In this document: positions 1-7,985 of the stretch, one piece after another
How the letters are laid out: each line of letters starts with the position of its first letter
Position numbering within the stretch: the stretch's first letter is position 1
Source: Bacteroidales bacterium
GTDB taxonomy: Bacteria; Bacteroidota; Bacteroidia; Bacteroidales; P3
DNA length: 18,817 nt
Assembly (NCBI GenBank): GCA_900769785.1
Contig: CAAGHV010000134.1
Span: 1-18,817, forward strand
Direction: 5' to 3'
The notes under the pieces: model-generated
Seen by the model: only the letters and a program-made list of their open reading frames with translations
The model's database searches: none
Told to the model about the DNA's origin: nothing
Translations under genes and position numbers: made by a program

Positions 1-173
1 CCCTTTTTTAATCCCTTTTTTCCCTTTTTTCAACACTATTTTGTGTATTTTTACTATTTATCGCTGCATTTTACTACTAATCAGTATATTAAATGGTTTT
101 TGATATTCTTTTTCCAAGTTTTGGGAATAAAATACCTATTTTGGAAATATTATTTGCAGGAGGAATAAAATAA

Positions 174-338
174 ATGTGTACCGTCATATTTTTGCTACAA
201 AGTTTTAGTTTTTGTATTCTACGTGCAAAAAATCTTTGCTACCGAATACCTATATATATATTATATGGGCTTCTACATATTATATATTGCGTAAATATCG
301 TTTTTATCGAAAGGCATAGGCAAAAATTGGTGAGATGA
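174..338 (+). CDS. Candidate small hydrophobic protein, 54 aa
   Basis: An ATG at 174 lies 10 bases after a perfect AGGAGG (158-163) and opens a frame of 54 codons ending at TGA 336-338. The predicted peptide begins MCTVIFLLQSF, is rich in Ile, Leu and Tyr, has four Cys and ends with a basic stretch (ERHRQKLVR), so it could be a small membrane peptide. The region is very AT-rich, which by itself favours Ile, Tyr and Phe codons, and no TAnnTTTG promoter was found upstream. The ribosome-binding site is the only real support. Chance is more likely than not. Confidence 0.15.
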   Translation: MCTVIFLLQSFSFCILRAKNLCYRIPIYILYGLLHIIYCVNIVFIERHRQKLVR

Positions 339-409
339 AATGAAAAAAAACTGCCTATTTTTATCCGATGGCGAAGTTTTTAATAATCCTCCACACCCCC
401 CAAAAAAAA

Positions 410-508
410 GACCTACCTGCGAGTGGGTGCGGGACCTACCTACAAAATTATTCGGACCTACCTCCCAACATACGTAGCACCTACCTACTTTTTTTGCAAC
501 AGGTAGGT
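410..508. repeat. Array of ACCTACCT half-sites at 22-23 bp spacing
   Basis: Four direct copies of ACCTACCT lie at 411-418, 434-441, 456-463 and 479-486, and one inverted copy, AGGTAGGT, at 501-508. The centres are 23, 22, 23 and 22 bp apart. The first three copies share a preceding G. The 13-15 bp between copies are unrelated in sequence. The last direct copy and the inverted copy can form an 8-bp stem around a 14-base loop rich in T. A further related word, AGGTAGGA, lies at 593-600. The array is about 260 bp upstream of the peptidase promoter. It could be a set of protein-binding sites or a short tandem-repeat locus. Confidence 0.75.
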
Positions 509-741
509 GGTAGAAATAAACCTAGCCTTGGTTGGTGTCAAACCCGGGCTTGAAAAAAATAAAGTAAGGCTGGATAATGTAAAACCTAGGCGAGGTAGGA
601 TACACAGCCGGCGGTGGCTAGGAATTTGTAGGTATGAGAGCGGAATATTGTTGGCACAAATACCTATTTTTGGGAAAACTAGCAAACAAATATCCACTAC
701 CCCTCAAAAAACGAAAACACATCAAAGAAATTAATATGGCC

Positions 742-773
742 TTGATAAATACAAAATATTTTTCGTACATTTG
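742..773 (+). promoter_or_regulatory. Bacteroidota-type promoter for the M28 peptidase gene
   Basis: A -33 TTG (742-744) and a -7 box TACATTTG (766-773, followed by CA) are separated by 21 bases. This fits the TTTG-N19/21-TAnnTTTG pattern of the main Bacteroidota sigma factor. Transcription should start a few bases downstream, giving a leader of roughly 45 bases before the ATG at 825. Confidence 0.7.
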
Positions 774-824
774 CAAAGGTATTGAACCTACAAAATATTT
801 ACAAACTAATAATAATCAATAAAT

Positions 825-2249
825 ATGAAACGAAATAGTTTTTTTATTCTATTCCTTTTTGCCGTTGCAACGGCTTTTTCGCAACAATATTTCGACACTG
901 TGCAGTTGCGCAAGAGTGTAGAATTTATGTCGGCCGACGACAAAATGGGTCGCTTGCCCGGCAGCGATGGTAGCCAGGCTGTGGCCGAATATATTCTGAC
1001 AGAGTTTAAAAACGCCGGCCTTATGCTACTATGTAACAACGGTTATCAGCATTTTTCGTACATCAAAGGGTGGCAAAACACCGACAGCTGTGCTGCTTGG
1101 CTCGACGACAAAGAGCTGGTTCCTTATTTGGATTTTGCTCCGGTCAATTATTTTCATACTTGCAAGGCCGGTCTCGAAGCCGAGGTGGTGTTTGTAGGTA
1201 ACGGCGAAGGTGTGAATTGGAAAAAGTGTACCGGAAAATGGGTTTTGCTGCTTGAAGATGAAAATATACATCGCACAACAGCTTCGCACATGGCTATAAT
1301 TCAAGGTGCCGGTGGCATAATAGTGATAGATACCACCGACAGCCTGCAATACGAATACTCGAATGTGTTGAGAATATCTACCAAAAAAAGTACAACATTG
1401 GGGCCTGTGGTAAAAATATCACCGGAGGTAGCCGACAGTTTGTTGGCAAAAAAAAATCTTTCGCTATCAAAAATTCTTGCACACGACAGCAAAGAATATT
1501 GCATACCTTTGGGTGTAAAATTCAAAGCATACACAACTTTTGCGCCCAACGAGGTAATGGCTAAAAACGTAGTGGCAGTATTGGAAGGAAGCGACCCCGG
1601 TTTGAAAAACGAGTTCATCGTGGTTGGCGGCCATTACGACCATGTTGGTTTTACCGAAAGGATAAGCAAAAAGACGGGTAAGATGCGTACATATATATAT
1701 AATGGTGCCGACGACAACGCCTCGGGAACTACGGCTGTGATAGAACTTGCCAAGAAGTATGCCTCGCAAGCAGTGCGCCCCAAGCGCTCGATAGTATTTG
1801 TAGCCTTCGATGCCGAAGAAGAGGGCTTGATTGGCTCGGCCAAGTTCTTCAACGAATGTTTACCTTTCGATACTTCGCAGGTGAAAGCTATGGTGAACCT
1901 AGATATGGTGGGACGCTACGACGAAAATAAAGGGTTGAAAATAATTGGAGCCAACACCTCAAAAGAGGGAGAGGATTTGCTGGAAGATATTACAGCCAAT
2001 TGCGGATTGAAGGTAAACATGCCTATGAAATCGCTATTCTTTGCATCGTCTGACCACGCCAACTTTTACAGATATGGCATACCGGTATTCTTTTTCAACA
2101 CCGAAACTCATAAGGATTACCACCGTGTTTCGGACGAAGTGAAGAAGATTGACTTTGCCAGTATGCGTAAAATAATACTGATTGTGGACAAACTTATAGA
2201 CGACCTAGCCAACCGTAAAAAAAATCTTCGATTTACAAAAATCAAGTAA
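825..2249 (+). CDS. Secreted M28-family zinc metallopeptidase
   Basis: This 474-residue protein is an exported di-zinc peptidase of family M28 (aminopeptidase Y/S type), which removes N-terminal residues from peptides outside the cytoplasm. Residues 1-19 form a signal peptide (basic KR, hydrophobic run, ATAFS before Q20). Residues about 115-200 resemble a protease-associated (PA) insert, with VVFVGNGEG and GAGGIIVID. The catalytic domain follows: GGHYDH (H270), NGADDNASG (D296/D297), DAEEEG (E331/E332), NLDMVGR (D360) and DYHRVSD (H433), which match the metal ligands and general base of the family. All expected residues are present, so it should be active. The A-rich leader before ATG 825 is typical for the phylum, and a promoter lies at 742-773. 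It stands alone, ending at a terminator. Substrate specificity cannot be read from the sequence. Confidence 0.92.
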   Translation: MKRNSFFILFLFAVATAFSQQYFDTVQLRKSVEFMSADDKMGRLPGSDGSQAVAEYILTEFKNAGLMLLCNNGYQHFSYIKGWQNTDSCAAWLDDKELVPYLDFAPVNYFHTCKAGLEAEVVFVGNGEGVNWKKCTGKWVLLLEDENIHRTTASHMAIIQGAGGIIVIDTTDSLQYEYSNVLRISTKKSTTLGPVVKISPEVADSLLAKKNLSLSKILAHDSKEYCIPLGVKFKAYTTFAPNEVMAKNVVAVLEGSDPGLKNEFIVVGGHYDHVGFTERISKKTGKMRTYIYNGADDNASGTTAVIELAKKYASQAVRPKRSIVFVAFDAEEEGLIGSAKFFNECLPFDTSQVKAMVNLDMVGRYDENKGLKIIGANTSKEGEDLLEDITANCGLKVNMPMKSLFFASSDHANFYRYGIPVFFFNTETHKDYHRVSDEVKKIDFASMRKIILIVDKLIDDLANRKKNLRFTKIK

Positions 2250-2284
2250 CAAGTAGCAAAATTTTAGCCGAGGTCTGAAATAAG

Positions 2285-2318
2285 ATAAGGGAAAACACCT
2301 TGAGATGTTTTCCCTTAT
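2285..2318. terminator. Bidirectional hairpin terminator between convergent genes
   Basis: The arms ATAAGGGAAAACA (2285-2297) and TGTTTTCCCTTAT (2306-2318) are perfect 13-base complements around an 8-base loop. A T-rich tail follows on the plus strand, and A residues flank the left side, so it can serve both the peptidase gene from the left and the minus-strand pyrF unit from the right. Confidence 0.85.
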
Positions 2319-2339
2319 TTTATAATTTCATGTTTCAAA

Positions 2340-2903
2340 CTATTCTTTGACACAATCGGTCTTTTTGAAAAAATTTACAGCATAGAAGGCCACAAACAGC
2401 AGGGTCATCATCACATCACCCATACTTATGTAGGCTTTGCCAAGCAGTGCGGTAATAAGCAACACTAGCAACTGAGCCAAAGTATATACATGAAAACCTG
2501 TCTTTCGCATCTTCCACATCATTACTACCCCTACAAGCGACACAATATACAGCATGGCTGCAAAAATGTAGTAGTAGGTTGGAATTTCCAAAAAGCGGTT
2601 TATGGTTTCGGTAATCATCTGAGGCTCCAGCGAGGTCATCTGCGAATACATTGTCATAAGCTCTTCGGGTATCTCGCCTCCGTTGTTTTCTACCATTGTA
2701 CCCATTACCGCTACCGACACAGCCGAAAGGAAATGTGCCAATATATTCCAACCCGAACCTATCATGCTAAGGATAAGTACAAACGACAAACCGCCCGAAC
2801 GCTTGGGGCGAAAGGTTGGAGATTCTTCGTTAGACTCCACTCCTATTTCTTCTACTTCTTGAATTTCGTCGTAACCTTGTTCTCTTTTTTCTTCGTTTTC
2901 CAT
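2340..2903 (-). CDS. Small integral membrane protein, function unknown
   Basis: The 187-residue product is not a family I can name. Residues 1-36 are hydrophilic and strongly acidic (many Glu) and end in a basic patch, FRPKRSGG. Four hydrophobic segments follow at roughly 39-68, 110-130, 138-158 and 161-179. The loop between the first two (about 70-108) is Met- and Glu-rich and carries EEL, SLEP and ITETINRF. There are no catalytic or metal-binding motifs. It starts 33 bp after the stop of pyrF on the same strand, so the two are probably co-transcribed, and it ends beside the shared terminator at 2285-2318. The ATG at 2903 is chosen because the acidic N-terminus is continuous with it. Confidence 0.75.
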   Translation of the reverse strand: MENEEKREQGYDEIQEVEEIGVESNEESPTFRPKRSGGLSFVLILSMIGSGWNILAHFLSAVSVAVMGTMVENNGGEIPEELMTMYSQMTSLEPQMITETINRFLEIPTYYYIFAAMLYIVSLVGVVMMWKMRKTGFHVYTLAQLLVLLITALLGKAYISMGDVMMTLLFVAFYAVNFFKKTDCVKE

Positions 2904-2936
2904 ATAATATAATGTAGTATGATTTTACAAAATACG

Positions 2937-3782
2937 TTAGTCTATCATTCCTATTTTCTTCAGTTCTTCGGCCATTTCAAGCTGAAGTTTCATTGCTTCC
3001 TCGCGAGCTCGGATTGCAAAGTCCTTGTCCTTCGAAGCGTATATAACTCCTCTCGACGAATTGACCAACAAGCCACACTCTGGAGTGATTCCATATTTGC
3101 ATACCTCCTGCAAACTTCCGCCTTGTGCGCCCACTCCGGGCACCAATAGGAAACTATCCGGAACTATTGCACGCACATCAGTAAGCATATCGGCTTTGGT
3201 AGCACCTATCACGTACATCATATTTTCGGGAGTGCCCCATTTTTTTGAAGTCTCAAGCACTGTTTCAAAAAGTTTCTTACCGGTTTCTTTGTCTTCCATA
3301 AATTGAAAATCGAAAGCACCCTTGTTCGAAGTTAAAGCAAGCAGTATAACCCATTTTCCCTCATACGAAGTAAAAGGCACCACCGAGTCCTCACCCATAT
3401 AAGGAGCAATGGTAAGAGAATCGAAGTTGAAGTCGCCATCTTTGTCAAGGAAAGCCTTGGCATATTGTTGCGAGGTATTTCCAATATCACCACGTTTGGC
3501 ATCGGCAATGGTAAACGCTTTGGTGTTCAAACTACGCAAATAATCCAAAGTCTTTCTCAATGATACCAAACCCTCTATTCCCATCGATTCGTAAAAAGCC
3601 AAGTTTGGTTTATAAGCCACTGCTATATCAATAGTAGCGTCAATTATAGCTTTGTTGAAAGCAAATACAGGATCCTCTTCCGACAAAAGATGTTCGGGAA
3701 TCTTTTTCAAATCAGTATCCAAACCTACACACAAAAATGAGCGCTTTGTTTTTATAAGTTCTATAAGTTCTTTTCGTGTCAT
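2937..3782 (-). CDS. pyrF: Orotidine 5'-phosphate decarboxylase
   Basis: This enzyme decarboxylates OMP to UMP, the last step of de novo pyrimidine synthesis, in the cytoplasm. The 281-residue length and motif spacing fit the longer bacterial (type 2) OMP decarboxylases. The N-terminal FLCVGLDTD gives D22. A lysine in VAYKPN (K58) and the signature DAKRGDIGNT (D94, K96, D99) form the charged catalytic network. LVPGVGAQGG near residue 215 is the phosphate-binding loop. All are intact. The start ATG (3780-3782) is followed directly by a family-typical N-terminus. A good promoter lies at 3970-4001, which leaves an unusually long leader of about 180 bases. A four-helix membrane protein follows 33 bp downstream. 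Confidence 0.95.
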   Translation of the reverse strand: MTRKELIELIKTKRSFLCVGLDTDLKKIPEHLLSEEDPVFAFNKAIIDATIDIAVAYKPNLAFYESMGIEGLVSLRKTLDYLRSLNTKAFTIADAKRGDIGNTSQQYAKAFLDKDGDFNFDSLTIAPYMGEDSVVPFTSYEGKWVILLALTSNKGAFDFQFMEDKETGKKLFETVLETSKKWGTPENMMYVIGATKADMLTDVRAIVPDSFLLVPGVGAQGGSLQEVCKYGITPECGLLVNSSRGVIYASKDKDFAIRAREEAMKLQLEMAEELKKIGMID

Positions 3783-3969
3783 ATATTAATATATTTATTT
3801 TTTTTTATTTGACAATATTTTTTTTGCAGTCGCAACATTGTTGAAGTAATCAAATTTCAATTTTTTAGTTTGCTTTAATTTTCCAACAATTGCTAATGAA
3901 AAAATATAATACTGTTTGACAATTGTTTGTAGTTGTCTTGTAATATTTTTCCAATATTGTTTTGCAGTG

Positions 3970-4001
3970 CAAATGTACGCCTTTTCCTCGAAAGATACAA
4001 A
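3970..4001 (-). promoter_or_regulatory. Promoter for pyrF
   Basis: Read on the minus strand, TTTG (complement of 3998-4001) is followed by exactly 20 bases and then TACATTTG (complement of 3970-3977), again followed by CA. This is a consensus-quality Bacteroidota sigma-A promoter. It lies about 190 bases from the pyrF start codon. Confidence 0.8.
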
Positions 4002-4083
4002 TTTATTATTTTACCCATTCGGCTTCTTACGGACGAAATAGCACATGCTTGTTGCAATAAGTAGCACGATAAAAATAAAAACT

Positions 4084-4197
4084 CGGTTGTTCATACCCAA
4101 AACCATCACATCATTTATATAAAACGGTGTGATGGTTTTAGAAAACGATCACACCGTTTTGGCAAAACGATCACACCGTTTATATGGTGAACAACCG
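4084..4197. repeat. Nested inverted and direct repeats, about 22 bp period
   Basis: The core ATCACACC occurs at 4148-4155 and 4170-4177, inverted at 4126-4133, and degenerate (ATCACATC) at 4105-4112. Centres are 21, 22 and 22 bp apart. The copies sit in longer units: 4142-4159 and 4164-4181 are identical over 18 bp, and 4121-4139 is the inverse of 4142-4160 with one mismatch. In addition 4099-4110 is a perfect 12-bp inverse of 4128-4139. The whole set is bracketed by a 10-bp inverted repeat, CGGTTGTTCA (4084-4093) and TGAACAACCG (4188-4197). The block can fold in several ways. No coding potential is seen. It lies between two divergent promoters. Confidence 0.85.
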
Positions 4198-4398
4198 TGT
4201 TTTTGGTTTTTCCTCCCTTGTTTTCAATTTTAACGTTAGTGTTTTAAACATAAATAGCAGTACATATATATTTCCGCAAAATATATACCTTCATTCAATA
4301 AGCCATAAATATATTTGTAGTACAAATACTTATACAACCGCCATGTTACTTTTATAGTTTTTAACAGCGATATAAGGTAATATACCACAAAAAATTAG

Positions 4399-4408
4399 TA
4401 CTTTTGCA
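4399..4408 (+). promoter_or_regulatory. Promoter -7 box for holA
   Basis: TACTTTTG (4399-4406) followed by CA matches the Bacteroidota -7 box. No clear TTTG lies 19-21 bases upstream, so the -33 element is weak. The leader would be under 20 bases to the ATG at 4430. Confidence 0.5.
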
Positions 4409-4429
4409 CCTTGAAATAAATCAACCGAT

Positions 4430-5431
4430 ATGGCTTTGACAGAAACTCAACTTATAACAGATATCAAGAAGGGTAACCTCAAGAATGTGTACTTGATAAC
4501 CGGAGAGGAGAACTACTCTATCGACAAAATCTCCGATTGTTTTGAGCACAATGTGGTGCCGGAAGACTTCATCGACTTTGACCAAACGATACTTTATGGT
4601 CGCGATGTAACGATGGAGGAAGTGGTTACCGCTGCCCGCAGGTTTCCCATGATGTCGGCCTACCAATTGATATTAGTGAAAGAGGCACAAGATATCAAAA
4701 AATGGGATTCGTTGAGCTCATATCTAGAGCACCCTCAACCTCAAACAGTGCTAGTATTTTGCTACCGTCACAAGAGTATGGATAAGCGTACGCAAGCATA
4801 TAAAAGTATAGCTAAGCACGGAATAGTGTTTGAGTCGAAAAAGATATACGATAGTGAAGTTCCATCGTGGATAACGTCGTATGTAGAAGAAAACGGCTAC
4901 AGTATGTCATACCGTGGTGCTGCTATAGTGGCCGAAGCCCTTGGCAACGATTTGAGCAAGATTGTAAACGAGTTGTCGAAACTTTTTATTACACAACCCA
5001 AGGGTAGCCAGATAACCGAGAGCACTATCGAAGAAAATATCGGCATAAGCAAAGACTATAATGTATTTGAACTTCAGAATGCTATTGGGAGAAAAGATGT
5101 ACTGCAGTGCAACAGAATTATTAATCACTTTGCCGCCAATCCCAAGGACAACCCTATACAAGCAATCTTGCCCAACCTATATGCCTATTTCATCAAGGTG
5201 ATGGTGTACCACCAACTCGACGACAAAAGTAAGGCTGCAAGTGTGTTGGGTGTAAGTCCCTACTTTGTGAAAAATTATCAGGTTGCAACTTCTAACTATT
5301 CGTTGCCAAAATTGGCTTCGATAATAGGCTATTTGAAAGATGCCGACTTAAAATCGAAAGGCATAGATAATACCGGTACAATAACTGACGGTGAATTATT
5401 AAAGGAATTAGTATTTAAAATATTACACTAG
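4430..5431 (+). CDS. holA: DNA polymerase III subunit delta
   Basis: The delta subunit opens the beta sliding clamp within the clamp-loader complex during replication. The 333-residue length is normal for the family. The N-terminal NVYLITGEENYSIDK segment is the characteristic start of domain I. The central region carries KEAQDIKKW and VLVFCYRHKSMDKR, as in bacterial delta proteins. The C-terminal helical part has GNDLSKIVNELSKL, followed by NVFELQNAIGRKD, which is the collar-domain pattern. Delta has a degenerate AAA+ fold and needs no Walker A motif, and none is seen. The gene ends 6 bp before a TonB-dependent receptor gene, so they should share a transcript. A -7 box lies just upstream. 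Confidence 0.9.
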   Translation: MALTETQLITDIKKGNLKNVYLITGEENYSIDKISDCFEHNVVPEDFIDFDQTILYGRDVTMEEVVTAARRFPMMSAYQLILVKEAQDIKKWDSLSSYLEHPQPQTVLVFCYRHKSMDKRTQAYKSIAKHGIVFESKKIYDSEVPSWITSYVEENGYSMSYRGAAIVAEALGNDLSKIVNELSKLFITQPKGSQITESTIEENIGISKDYNVFELQNAIGRKDVLQCNRIINHFAANPKDNPIQAILPNLYAYFIKVMVYHQLDDKSKAASVLGVSPYFVKNYQVATSNYSLPKLASIIGYLKDADLKSKGIDNTGTITDGELLKELVFKILH

Positions 5432-5437
5432 TAAGAA

Positions 5438-7753
5438 ATGAATAAAAAAACTATTGTTTTACTATTATTTATGGTGGCAACTGCAGTTTCGTTTGCCCAA
5501 AATACCATTAAAGGTTTTGTTTACGATAACAATAGTGGCGAACCTATTCCGTTTGCCAACGTTGTACTGAAAGGCACCAACTATGGGGTAGCTACAGACA
5601 TCAACGGATTTTTTTCAATCAACAAGATACCCGATGGTAAATATACCCTTATGCTACGTTATATAGGTTTTGAGGAATTTAGCGAGGACATTTCGCTTTC
5701 GGGTAAGCAGGTTGTAAACAAACGCATATTTTTGAAAGAAACTTCGAAAACGCTGAAAGAAGTAAAAATACAAGGCAATCGCGAGGAACGCAAAGTAGAA
5801 ACAACAGTATCGGTAGAAAAGATATCGCCCAAACAAATACAGCAAATGCCGGCAATAGGTGGTCAGGCTGATTTGGCACAATATCTGCAAGTGCTTCCGG
5901 GTGTAACATTTACCGGCGACCAAGGTGGACAACTATACATACGTGGAGGCTCGATGATACAAAACAAGACTTTGCTTGATGGTATGGTAGTATATAACCC
6001 CTTTCACTCCATTGGATTGTTTTCGGTGTTTGAAACCGATGTGATACTGAGTGCCGATATATATACAGGTGGTTTTGGAGCCGAATATGGTGGCAGGCTG
6101 TCGTCGGTGATGGATATTACCACTCGCGATGGTAACAAACGTCACCATACAGGTAAGATTGGAATCACTACCCTTGGTGCAAACTTGGTGTTGGAAGGGC
6201 CCCTTAAACGCGAATCGGAAAACAGCAAGAGCACCATTACTTATTTGGTAACAGCCAAAAATTCTTACCTATCAAAATCGTCGGATATATTCTATTCGTA
6301 TATGGACAATACTTTACCATATGACTTTATGGACCTATATGGAAAACTTACACTACAGTCGGCTAACGGTAGCAAACTGAGTCTTTTCGGATTTAACTAT
6401 ACCGACAATGTTACCAACTACCAATCGATAGCTAATTACGATTGGTATAACTACGGCGGTGGTGCCAACTTTGCAGCTGTTACAGGCAATAATGCCATCA
6501 TTGAAGGAAACTTTGCCTATTCTGATTACAAGATAACACTGGAAGATGAATCTACGTTGCCCAAATCGAGCCGTATAAACGGCTTTACATTCGGGCTGCA
6601 CATGACCTATTTTATAGGCAGCAACAAACTGAAGTATGGTGTGGACCTAGAAGGATTTAGCACCGACTATGAATTGTACAACTCATTTGGCCGTCGTTTC
6701 CGTCAAACCGAAAATACTAGCGAAATGGCTGCCTTTGTAACTTATAACATAAAGAGTGGTAAATGGCTTATCGACCCCGGTTTCCGCTTGATATATTATG
6801 CTTCGGTGGCCGAGGTAAGTCCCGAACCTCGTTTGGCTATCAAGTATAACGCTACCGATAGATTGCGTTTCAAGTTGGCAACAGGTCTTTATAGCCAAAA
6901 CTTCTTGGATGCTAAGTCGGACAACGATGTTGTGAATCTGTTTACCGGATTTCTTACCGGTTCGGAAAATTTGGGCGTATCATCGAGCTTCAATGGAGAG
7001 GAGGTTAATAGCTTTATACAAAAGGCTCAACACATAATATTTGGAATAGAATATGATGTAAATGATTACCTGCAACTGAATGTAGAGCCGTATTTTAAAA
7101 ACTTTTCGCAGCTAATAAATATGAACCGTAATAAGATGTTCGACGATTTGCCCGAATATCAAGAAGGCGGAGCCTATGAAAAGCCGGAATATCTACGCAC
7201 CGACTTTATAATAGAAAAGGGGAAGGCATATGGTATTGACTTCAGTGCACGATATAGTTACGACAAAATTTACCTTTGGGTGGCCTACTCATTGGGATAT
7301 ATTGAACGTACCGACGAGGCCGAAGGAACATATAATCCGCACTACGACCGTAGGCACAACATCAATGCTTTGGCTACCTATACCGCCGGCGACTCGAGAG
7401 AATGGGAGTTTAGTGCTCGTTGGAATTTCGGAAGCGGCTTCCCGTTTACCAAAACAAAGGGCATATATGAGTTCCTGCCATTCCTCGATGTTAACGCTGA
7501 CTATATGAATAGCAATGGCGAATTGGGTATATATTACTCGGCTATAAACGAAGGTCGGTTGCCGTATTATCACCGTTTCGACATTTCGGCAAAGCGTAAA
7601 TTCTCGCTCGGTCGCAGGTCTATACTGGAAGTCAATGCAAGTATAACCAATGTGTATAACAGGCAGAATATGTTTTACTTCAACCGCCTCACATTTGAGC
7701 GTGTTGACCAACTGCCTATTATGCCCAGCATAGGTATGACTTTGACATTCTAA
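5438..7753 (+). CDS. TonB-dependent outer-membrane receptor with CarboxypepD_reg-like domain
   Basis: The 771-residue protein should form a plugged outer-membrane barrel that imports a bound ligand using TonB energy. Residues 1-20 are a signal peptide ending VSFA before Q21. Residues about 22-105 form a carboxypeptidase-regulatory-like beta domain (IKGFVYDNNSGEPIPFANV, GFFSINKIPDGKYTL), typical of Bacteroidota receptors. The plug domain follows at about 120-240, with LPGVTFTGDQGGQLYIRGG, LLDGMVVYNP and GFGAEYGGRLSSVMD. The remainder is a barrel of alternating aromatic strands ending in Phe (GMTLTF). At 771 residues it is shorter than typical SusC proteins, and no SusD-like partner is adjacent, so it is not an obvious glycan-uptake pair. 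Ligand unknown. It is 6 bp downstream of holA and is closed by a strong terminator. Confidence 0.93.
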   Translation: MNKKTIVLLLFMVATAVSFAQNTIKGFVYDNNSGEPIPFANVVLKGTNYGVATDINGFFSINKIPDGKYTLMLRYIGFEEFSEDISLSGKQVVNKRIFLKETSKTLKEVKIQGNREERKVETTVSVEKISPKQIQQMPAIGGQADLAQYLQVLPGVTFTGDQGGQLYIRGGSMIQNKTLLDGMVVYNPFHSIGLFSVFETDVILSADIYTGGFGAEYGGRLSSVMDITTRDGNKRHHTGKIGITTLGANLVLEGPLKRESENSKSTITYLVTAKNSYLSKSSDIFYSYMDNTLPYDFMDLYGKLTLQSANGSKLSLFGFNYTDNVTNYQSIANYDWYNYGGGANFAAVTGNNAIIEGNFAYSDYKITLEDESTLPKSSRINGFTFGLHMTYFIGSNKLKYGVDLEGFSTDYELYNSFGRRFRQTENTSEMAAFVTYNIKSGKWLIDPGFRLIYYASVAEVSPEPRLAIKYNATDRLRFKLATGLYSQNFLDAKSDNDVVNLFTGFLTGSENLGVSSSFNGEEVNSFIQKAQHIIFGIEYDVNDYLQLNVEPYFKNFSQLINMNRNKMFDDLPEYQEGGAYEKPEYLRTDFIIEKGKAYGIDFSARYSYDKIYLWVAYSLGYIERTDEAEGTYNPHYDRRHNINALATYTAGDSREWEFSARWNFGSGFPFTKTKGIYEFLPFLDVNADYMNSNGELGIYYSAINEGRLPYYHRFDISAKRKFSLGRRSILEVNASITNVYNRQNMFYFNRLTFERVDQLPIMPSIGMTLTF

Positions 7754-7806
7754 GTCGAAAGCATATTGTATAACAAAATATTGTTGGAACATGTATATAT
7801 GTTTCC

Positions 7807-7846
7807 AAAACCTCGCCTCGATAACAAATATTCGAGGCGAGGTTTT
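7807..7846 (+). terminator. Strong hairpin terminator after the TonB-dependent receptor
   Basis: AAAACCTCGCCTCGA (7807-7821) and TCGAGGCGAGGTTTT (7832-7846) are perfect 15-base complements around a 10-base loop. The stem is GC-rich at its core, and the distal arm ends in TTTT followed by GTTGTTT. It lies about 55 bp after the stop codon. Flanking A and T runs would let it work in either direction. Confidence 0.92.
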
Positions 7847-7985
7847 GTTGTTTAAGACTGTGAAAATATTTTTCTTTGATTAGTTAATAACACTTAAATT
7901 CATGCCTTTCGGCGAATGATGCTGCGAGGCTATCCCCCTTCGATGGTAAATGCCTGATTTTCAATCACTGCACTTTTCCTTTCTT

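Larger units (their letters stand above)
1..824. other. AT-rich intergenic region, no convincing gene
   Basis: This stretch begins with three copies of CCCTTTTTT (1-9, 13-21, 22-30) and continues as AT-rich DNA. Open frames between 368 and 822 lie over short repeats, have no recognisable protein character and lack conserved motifs, so I treat them as chance. The supported content is the ACCTACCT array at 410-508, a candidate tiny ORF at 174-338 and the promoter at 742-773. The word AATACCTAT also recurs near 130, 244 and 658, with no assignable role. Confidence 0.7.
3783..4429. other. Divergent intergenic region between pyrF and holA
   Basis: These 647 bases hold no credible gene. From left to right they contain the AT-rich pyrF leader (3783 to about 3963), the pyrF promoter (3970-4001), the nested repeat element at 4084-4197, about 200 bases of unstructured AT-rich DNA, and the holA -7 box at 4399-4406. 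The pyrF leader contains scattered near-palindromic CAAyATTG-type words (3833, 3883, 3918, 3951), without a regular spacing. Confidence 0.7.

Noticed and set aside
410..508. Replication origin iterons
   Set aside because: No Rep or DnaA gene, no DnaA boxes recognised, and similar-period arrays occur at three other places in the window.
368..822. Several overlapping open frames of 60-75 codons on both strands
   Set aside because: They run through the ACCTACCT repeats, have no recognisable domain or signal, and the overlapping frames cannot all be real.
4430..7753. SusC/SusD polysaccharide utilisation locus
   Set aside because: No SusD-like lipoprotein, glycosidase or regulator accompanies the receptor, and its length is short for SusC.
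7289..7792. A 167-codon minus-strand open frame
   Set aside because: It is antisense to the C-terminal barrel of the TonB-dependent receptor, with no promoter or motif of its own.
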